Of a DNA stretch of 64,000 nucleotides, positions 9,697 through 18,414 are shown piece after piece. The DNA lies in the NCBI RefSeq assembly GCF_019599505.1, contig NZ_RKLT01000002.1:558001-622000 (forward strand), given 5' to 3'. The notes below the pieces were generated by a model. It was not told the origin of the DNA. It ran no database searches and saw nothing but the letters and a program-made list of their open reading frames with translations. The position numbers and the translations under genes are program-made. Each line of letters begins with the position of its first letter. Within the stretch, counting starts at the first letter, position 1. Origin of the DNA: Haloarcula nitratireducens. GTDB lineage: Archaea > Halobacteriota > Halobacteria > Halobacteriales > Haloarculaceae.

Positions 9697-10011
9697 ATGG
9701 AGCCCCTCTCATTGGTCCTCTCCGTCGCGTTCGCGCTCCTCGCCGCCGTCGTCGCCGGATTCGACGCCGCCCGCCGCGGGCAGTCGTGGGCCGGAGCGGC
9801 CCTCGCGGTCGGCAGCGCGACGCTGCTGGCGTGTTCCGGCGTCGCGCTCGCGGCCGACGCGCTCCTCTCGGTCTACGCCGCCGCGGTCGGTCCGGTCGTC
9901 GTGACGACGCCGCGTGCGTACCTCGGACTCCTGGTGACCGTCGCCGCCGCGGTCACCGCCGCCGTCCTCTCGGGCTACGGCGTCCTCGCTCGATTCCGCT
10001 CGACCGCCTGA
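9697..10011 (+). CDS. small integral membrane protein
   Basis: 104 residues with three hydrophobic segments: about 5-24 (SLVLSVAFALLAAVVAGF), 32-55 (AGAALAVGSATLLACSGVALAADA) and 74-95 (AYLGLLVTVAAAVTAAVLSGYG). No charged catalytic motif is visible. It lies 33 bp after the asparaginase-like gene on the same strand and may be cotranscribed. The last base of its stop codon is the first base of an 82-bp palindromic element. Family not recognised. Confidence 0.65.
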   Translation: MEPLSLVLSVAFALLAAVVAGFDAARRGQSWAGAALAVGSATLLACSGVALAADALLSVYAAAVGPVVVTTPRAYLGLLVTVAAAVTAAVLSGYGVLARFRSTA

Positions 10012-10092
10012 TACGGATTGTTGTAGCGATTTCCCGATACGCGCCGACCCCGGGGACGGCGCTATCCGAAAATAATCTACAATAATCCGTAT
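10011..10092. repeat. 82-bp palindromic element (MITE-like)
   Basis: The ends ATACGGATTGTTGTAG (10011-10026) and CTACAATAATCCGTAT (10077-10092) are inverted repeats with one mismatch. Complementarity continues imperfectly inward (CGATTTCCCGATACGCGCC against GGCGCTATCCGAAAATAATC), so nearly the whole element can fold. It has lower G+C than its surroundings. It starts exactly at the preceding stop codon and ends 47 bp before map. No coding capacity. Confidence 0.6.
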
Positions 10093-10139
10093 GACCCACA
10101 ACGACAAACGCTTTCACGCACAGCGCCGAACGCCGGGAC

Positions 10140-11036
10140 ATGAGCGACGTGGACTTCGAGTCCGAGCAGTACGAGAAGTGCCGCGAGGCCGGCGAAATCC
10201 TCGCGCAGGTGCGCGACGAGGCCGCAGAGCGAGTCGAAGTGGGCGCGTCCCACCTCGAAGTCGCCGAGTGGGCCGAGGAGGAGATCCGTGAGCTGGGCGG
10301 CGAGCCCGCCTTCCCGGTCAACATCTCCATCGACGAGGAGGCCGCCCACGCGACGCCCGAGCGCGACGACGAGACCACCTTCGGCGAGGAGATGGTCAAT
10401 CTCGACATCGGCGTCCACGTCGACGGCTGGCTGGCCGACACCGCGATCACGGTCGACCTCTCGGGTCACGACGAACTGGCCGCGGCCTCCGAAGAGGCGC
10501 TCGACGCCGCCCTCGACGTGGCCGGTCCCGGCGTCGACGTCGGCGACATCGGCGCGGCCGTCGAGGAGGTCATCGAGGGGTACGGCTTCAACCCCGTCGT
10601 CAACCTCACCGGGCACGGACTCGGCCACTGGGAGCAACACACCGCGCCGAACATCCCGAACCGCTCGGTGTCACAGGGCGCGGAACTCCAGCCCGGCGAC
10701 GTCGTCGCGATCGAGCCGTTCGCCACGGACGGTCGCGGGAAAGTCCAAGAGGGAAGCTCGGAGGAGATCTTCGCGCTCGAGCGCGAGGGGTCCGTCCGCG
10801 ACCGAAACGCCCGACAGGTCCTCGAGCAGATCGCGGAGGAGTTCAAGACGCTGCCCTTCGCCGCCCGGTGGCTGGACTCCCCGCGGGCGAAGATGGCGCT
10901 CCGTCGCCTGAAACAGCAGAACATCGTCCACGGCTACCCCGTCCTCAAAGAGGAGGCGGGGAAATTCGTCAGCCAGAAAGAGCACACCGTCATCGTGACT
11001 GACGACGGCATCGAAGTGACGACGCGGTCTCGATAG
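10140..11036 (+). CDS. map: type II methionine aminopeptidase
   Basis: Removes the initiator Met from nascent proteins. 298 residues, the archaeal type II length. The pita-bread metal ligands are visible: NLDIGVHVDGWLADTAITVDL (the Asp pair), GHGLGHWEQHTAPNIPN (the His of motif HGxGH), and IEPFATDGRGKVQEG (Glu). The insertion typical of type II enzymes is present between the His and the second Glu, and the C-terminus HTVIVTDDGIEVTTRSR carries the usual TDDG-E-V-T ending that includes a metal-site region. It is followed by a strong hairpin and the convergent small zinc-ribbon gene. Confidence 0.95.
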   Translation: MSDVDFESEQYEKCREAGEILAQVRDEAAERVEVGASHLEVAEWAEEEIRELGGEPAFPVNISIDEEAAHATPERDDETTFGEEMVNLDIGVHVDGWLADTAITVDLSGHDELAAASEEALDAALDVAGPGVDVGDIGAAVEEVIEGYGFNPVVNLTGHGLGHWEQHTAPNIPNRSVSQGAELQPGDVVAIEPFATDGRGKVQEGSSEEIFALEREGSVRDRNARQVLEQIAEEFKTLPFAARWLDSPRAKMALRRLKQQNIVHGYPVLKEEAGKFVSQKEHTVIVTDDGIEVTTRSR

Positions 11037-11067
11037 GACGGCCGCGAAGCGAAGCCGCGAGGCGAAG

Positions 11068-11101
11068 CGAGCGGCCGGGTCACGTTTCAGCCGGCCGCTC
11101 G
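11068..11101 (+). terminator. hairpin downstream of map
   Basis: CGAGCGGCCGG at 11068-11078 pairs perfectly with CCGGCCGCTCG at 11091-11101 across a 12-base loop, about 30 bp after the map stop codon. A T tract is not evident, so termination is an inference. Confidence 0.45.
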
Positions 11102-11267
11102 GACAGTCCTGTCCGCGGGAAGCGCGGCTACGAACGGAACGGTTGGGAGAGTAAGGAACGGCTACGGACGGAGAGCGGCGCTCACAAGCGCGTTCTGCGC
11201 GGCGAGGACGACGCCACACGGCCCGCACCGTGGGCGTCGAGACGTGTGTCAGTTCTCGATGGGATGG

Positions 11268-11465
11268 CTATGCGTTGTTCATCCGCGTGTGCGTGGTGGT
11301 GCCACAGACCTGGCACTCGCTGACCCGATACGGTTCTCGGGAGAACTCCGCGTTCTCGCGTTTGGAGCTCTCGGTCTGTATCTGGACACGCACGTCGTGT
11401 GGTGTCTCGCGGTCGCATGACGAGCATGCCTCTGACATATCGACGCCGTCGTTTGTAGCTGCCAT
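11268..11465 (-). CDS. 65-residue zinc-ribbon protein (DUF7835-like)
   Basis: Small protein with two CxxC knuckles: CSSC around residue 15 and CQVC around residue 54, separated by a beta-rich stretch (PHDVRVQIQTESSKRENAEFSREPYRVSE). This is a haloarchaeal family of single treble-clef/zinc-ribbon proteins ending in TTTHTRMNNA. The start MAATNDGV was chosen because a TATA-like TTTTTATA on the same strand (11493-11500) lies about 31 bp upstream, which fits a leaderless transcript; longer upstream frames would cross that promoter. Function unknown. Confidence 0.75.
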   Translation of the reverse strand: MAATNDGVDMSEACSSCDRETPHDVRVQIQTESSKRENAEFSREPYRVSECQVCGTTTHTRMNNA

Positions 11466-11492
11466 CCCACTCAGGTCTACCGGCGAGAGGAG

Positions 11493-11500
11493 TATAAAAA
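11493..11500 (-). promoter_or_regulatory. TATA box of the 65-residue zinc-ribbon gene
   Basis: Reads TTTTTATA on the minus strand within a G/C-rich context. Its distance to the ATG at 11465 predicts transcription starting at or just before the start codon. Confidence 0.55.
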
Positions 11501-11642
11501 CCCCCCACCGTTGGATCCGTTTAGCACCGTTTTTCGCCAGACGGCAACGGAATCTGTGAGTTATCGACTCTGACGGTTGCATACGGTTTAAAACAGTCCC
11601 TGAAACTGTCTCGCGGGGTATGGAACAGAAACGGCCGGTATA

Positions 11643-11650
11643 TTTAAATA
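11643..11650 (+). promoter_or_regulatory. TATA box upstream of the HIT gene
   Basis: TTTAAATA lies in a short A/T-rich island (GGTATATTTAAATACTCG) about 55 bp before the HIT start, giving a predicted leader of roughly 25-30 nt. Confidence 0.5.
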
Positions 11651-11703
11651 CTCGTTTGGGGCGGTCGAAGTCGTTTTAGGCGAATCGGCCACACGATGGC
11701 CGT

Positions 11704-12261
11704 ATGGACCAAGTGTTCGCGCCGTGGCGCATCGAGTGGGTCGAACGAGAGGACGAGACGGAGGGCGACGAGTGCGTCTTCTGTGCGTTCCGCGACGGCG
11801 ACGCCGACCGCGAGCACAGGGTGGTCGCGCGGGGCGACCGCGCGTTCGTCCTGCTGAACAACTACCCCTACAACCCCGGTCACGTCATGGTCATTCCGCA
11901 CGACCACACCGGCGAGTACCGCGCGCTCGACGACGAGACGCTCTTGGAGCACGCGCAACTGAAACAGCGGGCGTTCGACGCGCTGGAGTCGGCGCTCTCT
12001 CCCGACGCGTTCAACGCCGGGCTGAACCTCGGCGGGTCGGCGGCCGGCGGATCCATCGACGACCACCTCCATACCCACGTCGTCCCGCGCTGGGACGGCG
12101 ACACGAACTTCATGCCGGTCGTCAGCGACACGCAGGTCATCGTCGAGGCGGTCGAAGATACCTACGACCGATTACACGAGGCCTTCGCCGAACAGGACGG
12201 GGCCAGCGTTCCGGACACGGACCGGGCCGTTCGCGTCGAAGCGCCTCCGAAGGGGCTTTAA
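11704..12261 (+). CDS. HIT family nucleotide hydrolase/transferase
   Basis: 185 residues of the histidine-triad superfamily. The catalytic triad motif HxHxH is seen as SIDDHLHTHVVPRW (about residues 117-130). CVFCAFRDGD near residue 25 is the zinc-associated Cys pair common in longer HIT proteins, and the NYPYNPGHVMVIPHDHTGEY segment forms the nucleotide pocket. It resembles archaeal AP4A-type hydrolases/phosphorylases acting on dinucleoside polyphosphates or AMP esters; the exact substrate is not determined. The CDF transporter starts 25 bp later on the same strand, suggesting an operon. Confidence 0.88.
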   Translation: MDQVFAPWRIEWVEREDETEGDECVFCAFRDGDADREHRVVARGDRAFVLLNNYPYNPGHVMVIPHDHTGEYRALDDETLLEHAQLKQRAFDALESALSPDAFNAGLNLGGSAAGGSIDDHLHTHVVPRWDGDTNFMPVVSDTQVIVEAVEDTYDRLHEAFAEQDGASVPDTDRAVRVEAPPKGL

Positions 12262-12285
12262 TCGCCCCTGTCTACGTCCAGGCAG

Positions 12286-13206
12286 ATGTCGCGCTCGCGC
12301 CGCGCTACCCTCCGGCGGGTCGGTCTGCTCGTTCTGGGCGTCAACGTCGTGTTGGCCCTCCTGAAGGGCGGCGTCTGGCTCACGACCGGCAGTCTGGCGG
12401 TCCAGTCGGAGGCGGTCAACAGCGTCGCCGACACCGCCTACTCGCTGGTCGTCGTCGCCGGGCTCTACCTGACGACCCGACCGCCGGACTTCGAACACCC
12501 CCACGGCCACGAGCGCATCGAGCCGTTCGTCTCGCTGTTCGTCGCCGCCGGCATCTTCGCCGCCGGCGGCGTCGTCCTCTGGCAGGCCGCGAGCGCGCTT
12601 TTGAGCGGTGACGTCACCGTCACGCGCGGCCCGACGGCCGTGGGCGTCCTCGCGCTCACGGCGCTCGTCAAGTACGCCCTCTATCGGTACTGCCTGCGCG
12701 CGGGCCGGGAGCGCAACTCCCCGGCGCTGGTGGCGACCGCGAAGGACAACCGCAACGACATCCTGACCGCGGGGGCCGCGCTGGTCGGCGTCGTGGGCGC
12801 GACCGCCGGCTACCCGATGGCCGACCCGCTCGCGGCCATCGTCGTCTCCGTCGGCATCGTCTACACTGGCGTCGAGGTGGTCCGGGACAACGTCGCCTAT
12901 CTGGTCGGGGCCGCGCCGCCCGAGGACCTCCGCCGCGAGATTCTGAAGCGGGCGCTGGACCACCCGCAGGTGCGGGGCGCACACGACGTCATCGCCCACT
13001 ACGTCGGCCCGGAGATCGACGTGAGCCTCCACATCGAGGTCGAGGGCGACCTGACGCTCCGGGAGGCCCACGACATCGAGACGGCGGTCATCGAGGCGAT
13101 ACGGGACCTGCCCGAAGTGGACGACGTCTTCGTCCACGTCGACCCGAAGGAACTCGGCGAGTGGAAGGACGACGACGAGGTCGAGCGGTTGGCTGATTTG
13201 GAGTGA
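12286..13206 (+). CDS. cation diffusion facilitator (CDF) metal transporter
   Basis: 306 residues. The membrane part has about six helices starting VGLLVLGVNVVLALLKGGVWL, with the TM2 site SEAVNSVADTAYSLVVV (usually His/Asp; the second ligand here is Asp after Val-Ala) and the TM5 site KDNRNDILTAGAALVGVV. The C-terminal domain from about residue 210 (LKRALDHPQVRGAHDVIAHYVGPEIDVSLHIEVEGDL) is the cytoplasmic metal-sensing dimer domain. CDF proteins export Zn2+, Mn2+, Fe2+ or related ions by proton exchange. The first-site Ser/Asn instead of the Zn-type His suggests a non-zinc preference; that is inference. Confidence 0.9.
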   Translation: MSRSRRATLRRVGLLVLGVNVVLALLKGGVWLTTGSLAVQSEAVNSVADTAYSLVVVAGLYLTTRPPDFEHPHGHERIEPFVSLFVAAGIFAAGGVVLWQAASALLSGDVTVTRGPTAVGVLALTALVKYALYRYCLRAGRERNSPALVATAKDNRNDILTAGAALVGVVGATAGYPMADPLAAIVVSVGIVYTGVEVVRDNVAYLVGAAPPEDLRREILKRALDHPQVRGAHDVIAHYVGPEIDVSLHIEVEGDLTLREAHDIETAVIEAIRDLPEVDDVFVHVDPKELGEWKDDDEVERLADLE

Positions 13207-13306
13207 GTGCGCGCGTTTCAGCGCTTCCGAACCGTCGGACAGCCGGCTCGCCGCCGCGATCGGCACCCGTGCCGGTTTCCCTCCCCGGCCCGTAGTGCCT
13301 GATAGC

Positions 13307-13477
13307 ATGGCACACATGACAGCAGAGCTCAGCGACGGAACCGAGATAACGGAAGTCCTCGAAGTCGTCGAGGGATCCAACGGCGTACACCTGAAGAAGG
13401 AAGTCCAGGGGGGCGACATCGAGCGCGTGGCCTACATCCCCTATCCGAACCTCACCTACGTGTATTACGACCAGTAA
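13307..13477 (+). CDS. 56-residue conserved-looking hypothetical protein
   Basis: Reads MAHMTAELSDGTEITEVLEVVEGSNGVHLKKEVQGG and ends IPYPNLTYVYYDQ. It is acidic, strand-rich and typical of haloarchaeal small cytosolic proteins; the ending PYPNLTYV resembles RNA-binding Sm-like or DUF-type small beta proteins, but I cannot name the family. Starts at GTG 13295, ATG 13307 or ATG 13316 are all in frame; 13307 is a compromise and uncertain. The methylthiotransferase gene converges on it 50 bp away. Confidence 0.6.
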   Translation: MAHMTAELSDGTEITEVLEVVEGSNGVHLKKEVQGGDIERVAYIPYPNLTYVYYDQ

Positions 13478-13528
13478 TCATCGCGCCACTTCGTAAACTC
13501 AGGCGACCCGGCCCACCGACGGGTCGTC

Positions 13529-14812
13529 TCAGTCCGCCAACTGCGCTCGCTCGACCGGCACGCCGAAGGCGTACACCGTGTTGTGACTCGTGATCTCCAC
13601 GTCGACGAAGTCGCCGGTCTCCAGTCCGCGCTCCTCGGCGTCGGCGACGACGACCTGTCGATAGGCCTCGTCGTAGCCCACCAGCGACTCGTCGGTGCCG
13701 TCCTCGACCAGTAGCACCTCGGACTCGCAGCCGACCATGTCCTCGTAGGCGTCGCCCGTCACGTCCATCTTCAACTCGGTCATGGCCTTCGAGCGGTCCT
13801 TCTTGGTCTGGCCGCCCAGTCCCTTCATGTCGGCGGCGTCGGTGCCGGGCCGCTTCGAGAAGCGCGTGACGTTGATCTTCTCGGGACGGGTCTCCCGCAG
13901 GAGGGCCATCGACCGCTCGTGGTCCTCGGGGTCCTCGGTCGGGAAGCCGACGATGAAGTCCGTCGAGAGCGTCCAGTAGTCGAGGGCGTCGTCGAACGCC
14001 TCGACGACCTCCAGATACTCGTCCACGGCGTGTTGGCGGCGCATATCGGCCAGCACGTCGTCGCTGCCCGACTGCACCGGCGCGTGGATGAAGTTGTACA
14101 GTTCGTCGTGTTCGGCGAAGACCTGCGCGAGTTCCTCGCGGACGCCGTGCAGTCCCTTCGGGTTCGCCATCCCCACGCGAACGCGGAACTCGCCGTCGAT
14201 CTCGGTGCAGATACGTTCTAAGAGTTCGGGAAGCAAACTCGTCCCCCGATTCCGGTCCCAGCCGTAGACGCCGGTGTCCTGTCCGGTGATACGTATCTCC
14301 TTCGCGCCCGCGTGGACGAGCGCTCGGGCCTTCTCGACGTTCTCGGAGACTGGCGGCGACTCGATGCGGCCGGTCGCCTGCTTGGTGATGCAGTACGAGC
14401 AGTCGGACATGCAACCCCGGGCGACGGGGAGGATGCCGACGACGCCGTTCAGGACGGTCTCGGTGTCGGGCGTCACGGTGGGACACTCGCCGTTGAGGAC
14501 GTGCTGGGGCACGTCGTCCCAGTGGAGCACCTCGGCGTCGACGTCGGCGTCGCGGAACTGCTCGCCCTGTGCGAGCGCCATACAGCCCGTGACGACGAGG
14601 TCCGCGGGAGTTTCGTCGTCCAGCTCTCTGGCCCGCGCGAGCATGTTGCGCTCGGTCTTCTCCAGTACCGTGCAGGTGTTGAGGATGGCCACGTCCGCCG
14701 ACTCCGGCCCGTCGGCCGGGTGGTGGCCGCCCTCGCGGAGCGCCTGCTCTATCTGCTGGGTCTCACCCCTGTTGGAGGTGCACCCGTACGTCTCGATGTG
14801 ATAGCGGGCCAT
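13529..14812 (-). CDS. tRNA N6-threonylcarbamoyladenosine methylthiotransferase (archaeal MtaB/CDKAL1 type)
   Basis: Radical SAM enzyme that inserts a methylthio group at C2 of t6A37 in tRNA. 427 residues from MARYHIETYGCTSNRGE, the correct N-terminus for the UPF0004 domain; upstream extensions are not needed. UPF0004 Cys residues are at YGCTSN, NTCTVL and TGCMAL. The radical SAM CxxxCxxC is ARGCMSDCSYCITKQATG. A TRAM domain occupies the C-terminus (CESEVLLVEDG... FVDVEITSHNTVYAFG). The archaeal e-MtaB/CDKAL1 branch is inferred from overall pattern. It is divergent from the Bat-like regulator, and the two share a 111-bp spacer. Confidence 0.92.
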   Translation of the reverse strand: MARYHIETYGCTSNRGETQQIEQALREGGHHPADGPESADVAILNTCTVLEKTERNMLARARELDDETPADLVVTGCMALAQGEQFRDADVDAEVLHWDDVPQHVLNGECPTVTPDTETVLNGVVGILPVARGCMSDCSYCITKQATGRIESPPVSENVEKARALVHAGAKEIRITGQDTGVYGWDRNRGTSLLPELLERICTEIDGEFRVRVGMANPKGLHGVREELAQVFAEHDELYNFIHAPVQSGSDDVLADMRRQHAVDEYLEVVEAFDDALDYWTLSTDFIVGFPTEDPEDHERSMALLRETRPEKINVTRFSKRPGTDAADMKGLGGQTKKDRSKAMTELKMDVTGDAYEDMVGCESEVLLVEDGTDESLVGYDEAYRQVVVADAEERGLETGDFVDVEITSHNTVYAFGVPVERAQLAD

Positions 14813-14881
14813 TCGTCCGAAGGATACCGCCTCGTCGGCAAAAGGGCGACGGATTTGGCCGACCGATACCGCGCCGGCAGG

Positions 14882-14922
14882 CACGTGTTACTATGTGTGA
14901 TTGTAGTCAATACTAACACGTG
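14882..14922. promoter_or_regulatory. inverted repeat in a divergent promoter region
   Basis: CACGTGTTA (14882-14890) and TAACACGTG (14914-14922) form perfect 9-bp arms separated by 23 bp, roughly two helical turns. The right arm ends one base before the ATG of the Bat-like gene, so a bound dimer could block its start or auto-regulate it. The local sequence is unusually A/T-rich for this genome. Confidence 0.5.
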
Positions 14923-14923
14923 T

Positions 14924-17900
14924 ATGCGAGTCCGGCATCTCAGGAACGAGAAATCACCGAGCGCCGCATCAAACTGTGGGGAAACTCCGTGCACGGGCGG
15001 AAACCGAGCGGCCTCGATACGGACGGGCGGGGGCGGGGACGGTCGATTCCGAACCACGTCGGCTTCCGTCCGCACCGACGGCGGGGGGAGTTTCGGCGAG
15101 GATCGCGACCGATACCGGCTGCTCTGCGAGCAGGTCCGTCGCCACGGCGTGTTCGTCCTCGACTGCGACGGGCGGGTCGCCGAGTGGGGCGACGGTGCCC
15201 GGCGGCTGCTCGGCCACGACGCTGACGCGGCGGTCGGCGAACCGCTCGCGGCGTTCTACACCGAGGAGGACGCCGCCGACGGACTTCCACGGCGGATGCT
15301 CGAACGGGCCGAAGCGGACGGTGAAGTCGTCGACGAAGGGTGGCGAGTCCGGACCGACGGCTCTCGGTTCTGGGGGCGGTTCGTCGTCACGGCGCTCCGG
15401 ACGGACGAGTCGCTGACGGGCTACGGGGTCGTCGCGACGGACCTCACGGAGGCACCCGACAAGCTCCGGTCGTACGACACGCTGGTCGAAGCGCCGGTCC
15501 AGCTGGTCGGACTGGCCGAACCGGACGGCACGCTCGTGGAGGCGAACAAGACGGCGCTCGAGTTCGCCGGCGTCGAGCGGGCGGACGCCGTCGGCGCGCC
15601 GCTCTGGGAGACGCCCTGGTGGTCTCACTCCGAGGCCGACCGCGAGCGGCTCCGCGACGCCGTCGAGACGGCGTCGACGGGCGAGTTCGTCCGCTACGAG
15701 ACGACCGTCGCCGGGACCGACGGCGAGGTGCTCACCGTCGACTTCTCGCTGACGCCGGTCACGGACGAGGACGGCGATGTCGCGGCGCTCGTCCCCGAGG
15801 GCCGGGACGTGACCGAGCGAAAGCGGACCGAGGCGGAACTGCGCGAGCGCAACCGGATGTTCTCGACGCTCGTCGACAACCTGCCGGGCATCGCCTACCG
15901 CTGTGAGAACGAGCGCGACTGGCCGATGTCGTTCGTCAGCGCGGGGTGTTCGGACCTCACGGGGTACGACCCCGCCGAGATAGAGGCCGGACACGTGAGC
16001 TGGGGCGAGGACGTCATCCACCCCGACGACCGAGAGCGGGTCTGGGAGGACGTGCAGGCGGCCATCGACGACCGGGAACCGTTCACGCTCACGTACCAGA
16101 TACGACGCGCCGACGGCACCGAGCGGTGGGTCTGGGAGCAGGGCGAGGGAGTCTTCGAGGGGGACGAGCTGGTCGCCATCGAGGGGTTCATCACCGACGT
16201 CACCGAGCGCAGGCAGCGCCAGCGCCGCCTCGAAGCCGTCTTCGACCAGACGTACCAGTTCACCGGGCTGCTGGAGCCTGACGGCACCGTCCTCGAGGCC
16301 AACGAGACGGCGCTGGCGTTCGGCGGCCTGGACCGGGCAGAGGTCGTCGGCGAACCGTTCTGGGAGGCCGCGTGGTTCCAGATGGGCCCCGAGACCCGGG
16401 AGCGGGTCAGAGAGGACGTTCGGCGGGCGGCCGAGGGGGAGTTCGTCCGCCACGAACTGGACGTGCGGGGGAGCGAGCGCGTCGCGACGATCGACTTCTC
16501 CATCCGTCCCGTCACGGACGAGCGGGGCGAGGTGGAACTGCTCGTCCCGGAGGGACGCGACATCACCGAGCGCACGCGCCGGGAGTCCCAGTTGGAGACG
16601 CTCAACGAGGTGTCGCGGGAGCTGACCGAGGCCGAGTCGACGCAGACCGTCTGCGACACCGCCGTCTCGGCCGCCGGGGAGACGCTCGGACTCGCGCTCG
16701 CGGCCGTCGAGCTGTACGACTCCGAGCGGAACCGGCTCGTGCCCCGCGCCCGGAGCGACGCCGTCGCCGAACTGGTCGGCGACGAGTCGCTGTTCGCCCC
16801 GGAGAACGGCGAGTCCTGGCAGGTGTTCGTCGAGAGCGAGGGGTCCGTCTACGAGGACATCGAGTTCCGGGCCGACGTCTCGGGCTCGGGGACGCCGCTG
16901 GACAGCGCCATCGTCCTCCCGCTCGGTCAGCACGGGGTGTTCATCGCCGGCGAGACGACCGCCGAGTCGTTCTCCGAGGCGGACGTCGACCTCGCGCGGG
17001 TGCTCGCGGCCCACGTCGAGACCGCGCTGGACCGGGTCGACCGCGAGGCGTCGCTCCGGGAGCGCACGACGACGCTCGAAGCGAAGACCGAGCGCCTGGA
17101 GCGCATGGACAGGGTCAACGAGGTGGTTCGCGACGTCACGAAGGCGCTCGTCAGCGCCGGCTCCCGGGCGGAGATCGAGTCGACCGTCTGCGAGCGGCTC
17201 GCGGGGGCCGGTCCCTATCAGTTCGCGTGGTTCGGGACTCGTGACCCCGTCAGCGACGAGGTGCGGCCGACGGCGCGGGCGGGCGACGAAGCGGAATACC
17301 TGGACGCCGTCACGGCCGTCGCCGGGGGACCGGAGCCGGCCGGTCGCGCCGCCGACGAACACGCCACACAGGTCGCGTCGCCCGCCCGCACCGACCCGCC
17401 GCTGGACCAGTGGGAGCAGGCGGCGCTGGAGCGCGACTACCGCACCGTCGTCTCGGTGCCGGTGCGCTACGAGGAGGCCCTGTACGGCGTGCTGACCGTC
17501 TACGGCAGTGACCCCGACCACCTCGGCGAGGCCGAGCAAGCGGTCCTCTCGGACCTGGGCGAGATGGTGGGCTACGCGATAACCGCCGTCGAGCGCAAGA
17601 CGGCCCTGACGAGCGACCGGCGGGTGGAACTGGAGTTCGGAATCGAGGAGCCCGACACGCCGCTGTTCCGGTGCGTGCGGGCCGTCGGCGGCGAGTTCGA
17701 ACTGGAGGGCGTCGTCTCGGGGGGGAGCGACCCGCTCCGGGCGTTCTTCACCCTTCGGGACGCGGACCCGGACGCGGTCCGCGAGTTCGCGGCCGAGTCG
17801 CCGGGCCTCGGCGAGATCAGACACGTCGCCGGCGAGGGGTCCGAGAGCCTCTTCGAGTGTCCGGTCGTCGGCGGGAGCATCGTCGGGACCGTCTTCGACC

Positions 17901-18274
17901 ACGGCGGCGTCCCGCAGTCGCTCACCGGCGACGGGACGACCGTGCGCCTCGTCGCCGAGCTGTCCGCCGACCGCGACGTCAGAGAGTTCGCTCGGATGTT
18001 CGAGACGGCCTTCGAGGGCGCGACGCTGCTCGCTCGGCGCGAGCGCGACCGGCCGATACAGACGGCGACGGAGTTCCGGTCCGAGCTCCTCGATCGCTTC
18101 ACCGACAAGCAGCGAGAGGCGATCGAGACGGCCTACCTGAGCGGGTTCTTCGAGTGGCCCCGCGAGAGCACCGGCGAGGAAGTGGCGGAAGCGCTCGACG
18201 TCTCACAGCCGACGTTCAACCGTCACCTGCGGGCGAGTCAGCGGAAGCTACTGGACCTGTTGCTGGACGAGTGA
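14924..18274 (+). CDS. Bat-like sensor regulator with PAS, GAF and HTH_10 domains
   Basis: 1116 residues. After a poor N-terminal stretch there are four PAS-like domains: about 60-180 (VFVLDCDGRVAEWGDGARRLLGHD), 185-305 (LVGLAEPDGTLVEANKTALEF), 310-430 (FVSAGCSDLTGYDPAEIEAG) and 430-555 (FTGLLEPDGTVLEANETALAFGG). Two GAF-like domains follow (about 565-720 and 735-890). The C-terminal output has a bacterio-opsin-activator domain and an HTH_10 motif (FTDKQREAIETAYLSGFFEWPRESTGEEVAEALDVSQPTFNRHLRASQRKL). PAS domains 2 and 4 are clearly related by duplication. It presumably binds DNA in response to redox, light or metabolite cues. The ATG at 14924 is the first in-frame ATG after the divergent gene; the N-terminal 55 residues are low-complexity, so a later start is possible. 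Confidence 0.88.
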   Translation: MRVRHLRNEKSPSAASNCGETPCTGGNRAASIRTGGGGDGRFRTTSASVRTDGGGSFGEDRDRYRLLCEQVRRHGVFVLDCDGRVAEWGDGARRLLGHDADAAVGEPLAAFYTEEDAADGLPRRMLERAEADGEVVDEGWRVRTDGSRFWGRFVVTALRTDESLTGYGVVATDLTEAPDKLRSYDTLVEAPVQLVGLAEPDGTLVEANKTALEFAGVERADAVGAPLWETPWWSHSEADRERLRDAVETASTGEFVRYETTVAGTDGEVLTVDFSLTPVTDEDGDVAALVPEGRDVTERKRTEAELRERNRMFSTLVDNLPGIAYRCENERDWPMSFVSAGCSDLTGYDPAEIEAGHVSWGEDVIHPDDRERVWEDVQAAIDDREPFTLTYQIRRADGTERWVWEQGEGVFEGDELVAIEGFITDVTERRQRQRRLEAVFDQTYQFTGLLEPDGTVLEANETALAFGGLDRAEVVGEPFWEAAWFQMGPETRERVREDVRRAAEGEFVRHELDVRGSERVATIDFSIRPVTDERGEVELLVPEGRDITERTRRESQLETLNEVSRELTEAESTQTVCDTAVSAAGETLGLALAAVELYDSERNRLVPRARSDAVAELVGDESLFAPENGESWQVFVESEGSVYEDIEFRADVSGSGTPLDSAIVLPLGQHGVFIAGETTAESFSEADVDLARVLAAHVETALDRVDREASLRERTTTLEAKTERLERMDRVNEVVRDVTKALVSAGSRAEIESTVCERLAGAGPYQFAWFGTRDPVSDEVRPTARAGDEAEYLDAVTAVAGGPEPAGRAADEHATQVASPARTDPPLDQWEQAALERDYRTVVSVPVRYEEALYGVLTVYGSDPDHLGEAEQAVLSDLGEMVGYAITAVERKTALTSDRRVELEFGIEEPDTPLFRCVRAVGGEFELEGVVSGGSDPLRAFFTLRDADPDAVREFAAESPGLGEIRHVAGEGSESLFECPVVGGSIVGTVFDHGGVPQSLTGDGTTVRLVAELSADRDVREFARMFETAFEGATLLARRERDRPIQTATEFRSELLDRFTDKQREAIETAYLSGFFEWPRESTGEEVAEALDVSQPTFNRHLRASQRKLLDLLLDE

Positions 18275-18286
18275 GCGCGATTTCAG

Positions 18287-18333
18287 TGTATAGTGGTCGC
18301 TGCCGCGGCGACGCTAGCCACGTAGCGACGCTC
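18287..18333 (+). repeat. 47-bp upstream repeat, copy 1
   Basis: Begins TGTATAGTGGTCGCTGCCGC and continues GACGCTAGCCACGTAGCGAC. It aligns along its length with 18678-18724. Each copy precedes a small signalling-type gene, which suggests a shared promoter or operator element. Confidence 0.5.
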
Positions 18334-18414
18334 GTTTTCCCCCTGCGGCTCCGAGTGTGTGCATCGTCGGCAGTCGAACCGCGCGGTAGTTTCGGTCCGA
18401 GTTATCACCGACGT

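Noticed and set aside
14969..17902. Very long open frame antisense to the Bat-like gene
   Set aside because: It mirrors the codon periodicity of the real gene. The sense frame has clear PAS, GAF and HTH motifs, while the antisense frame has none and is Arg/Gly/Val-biased.
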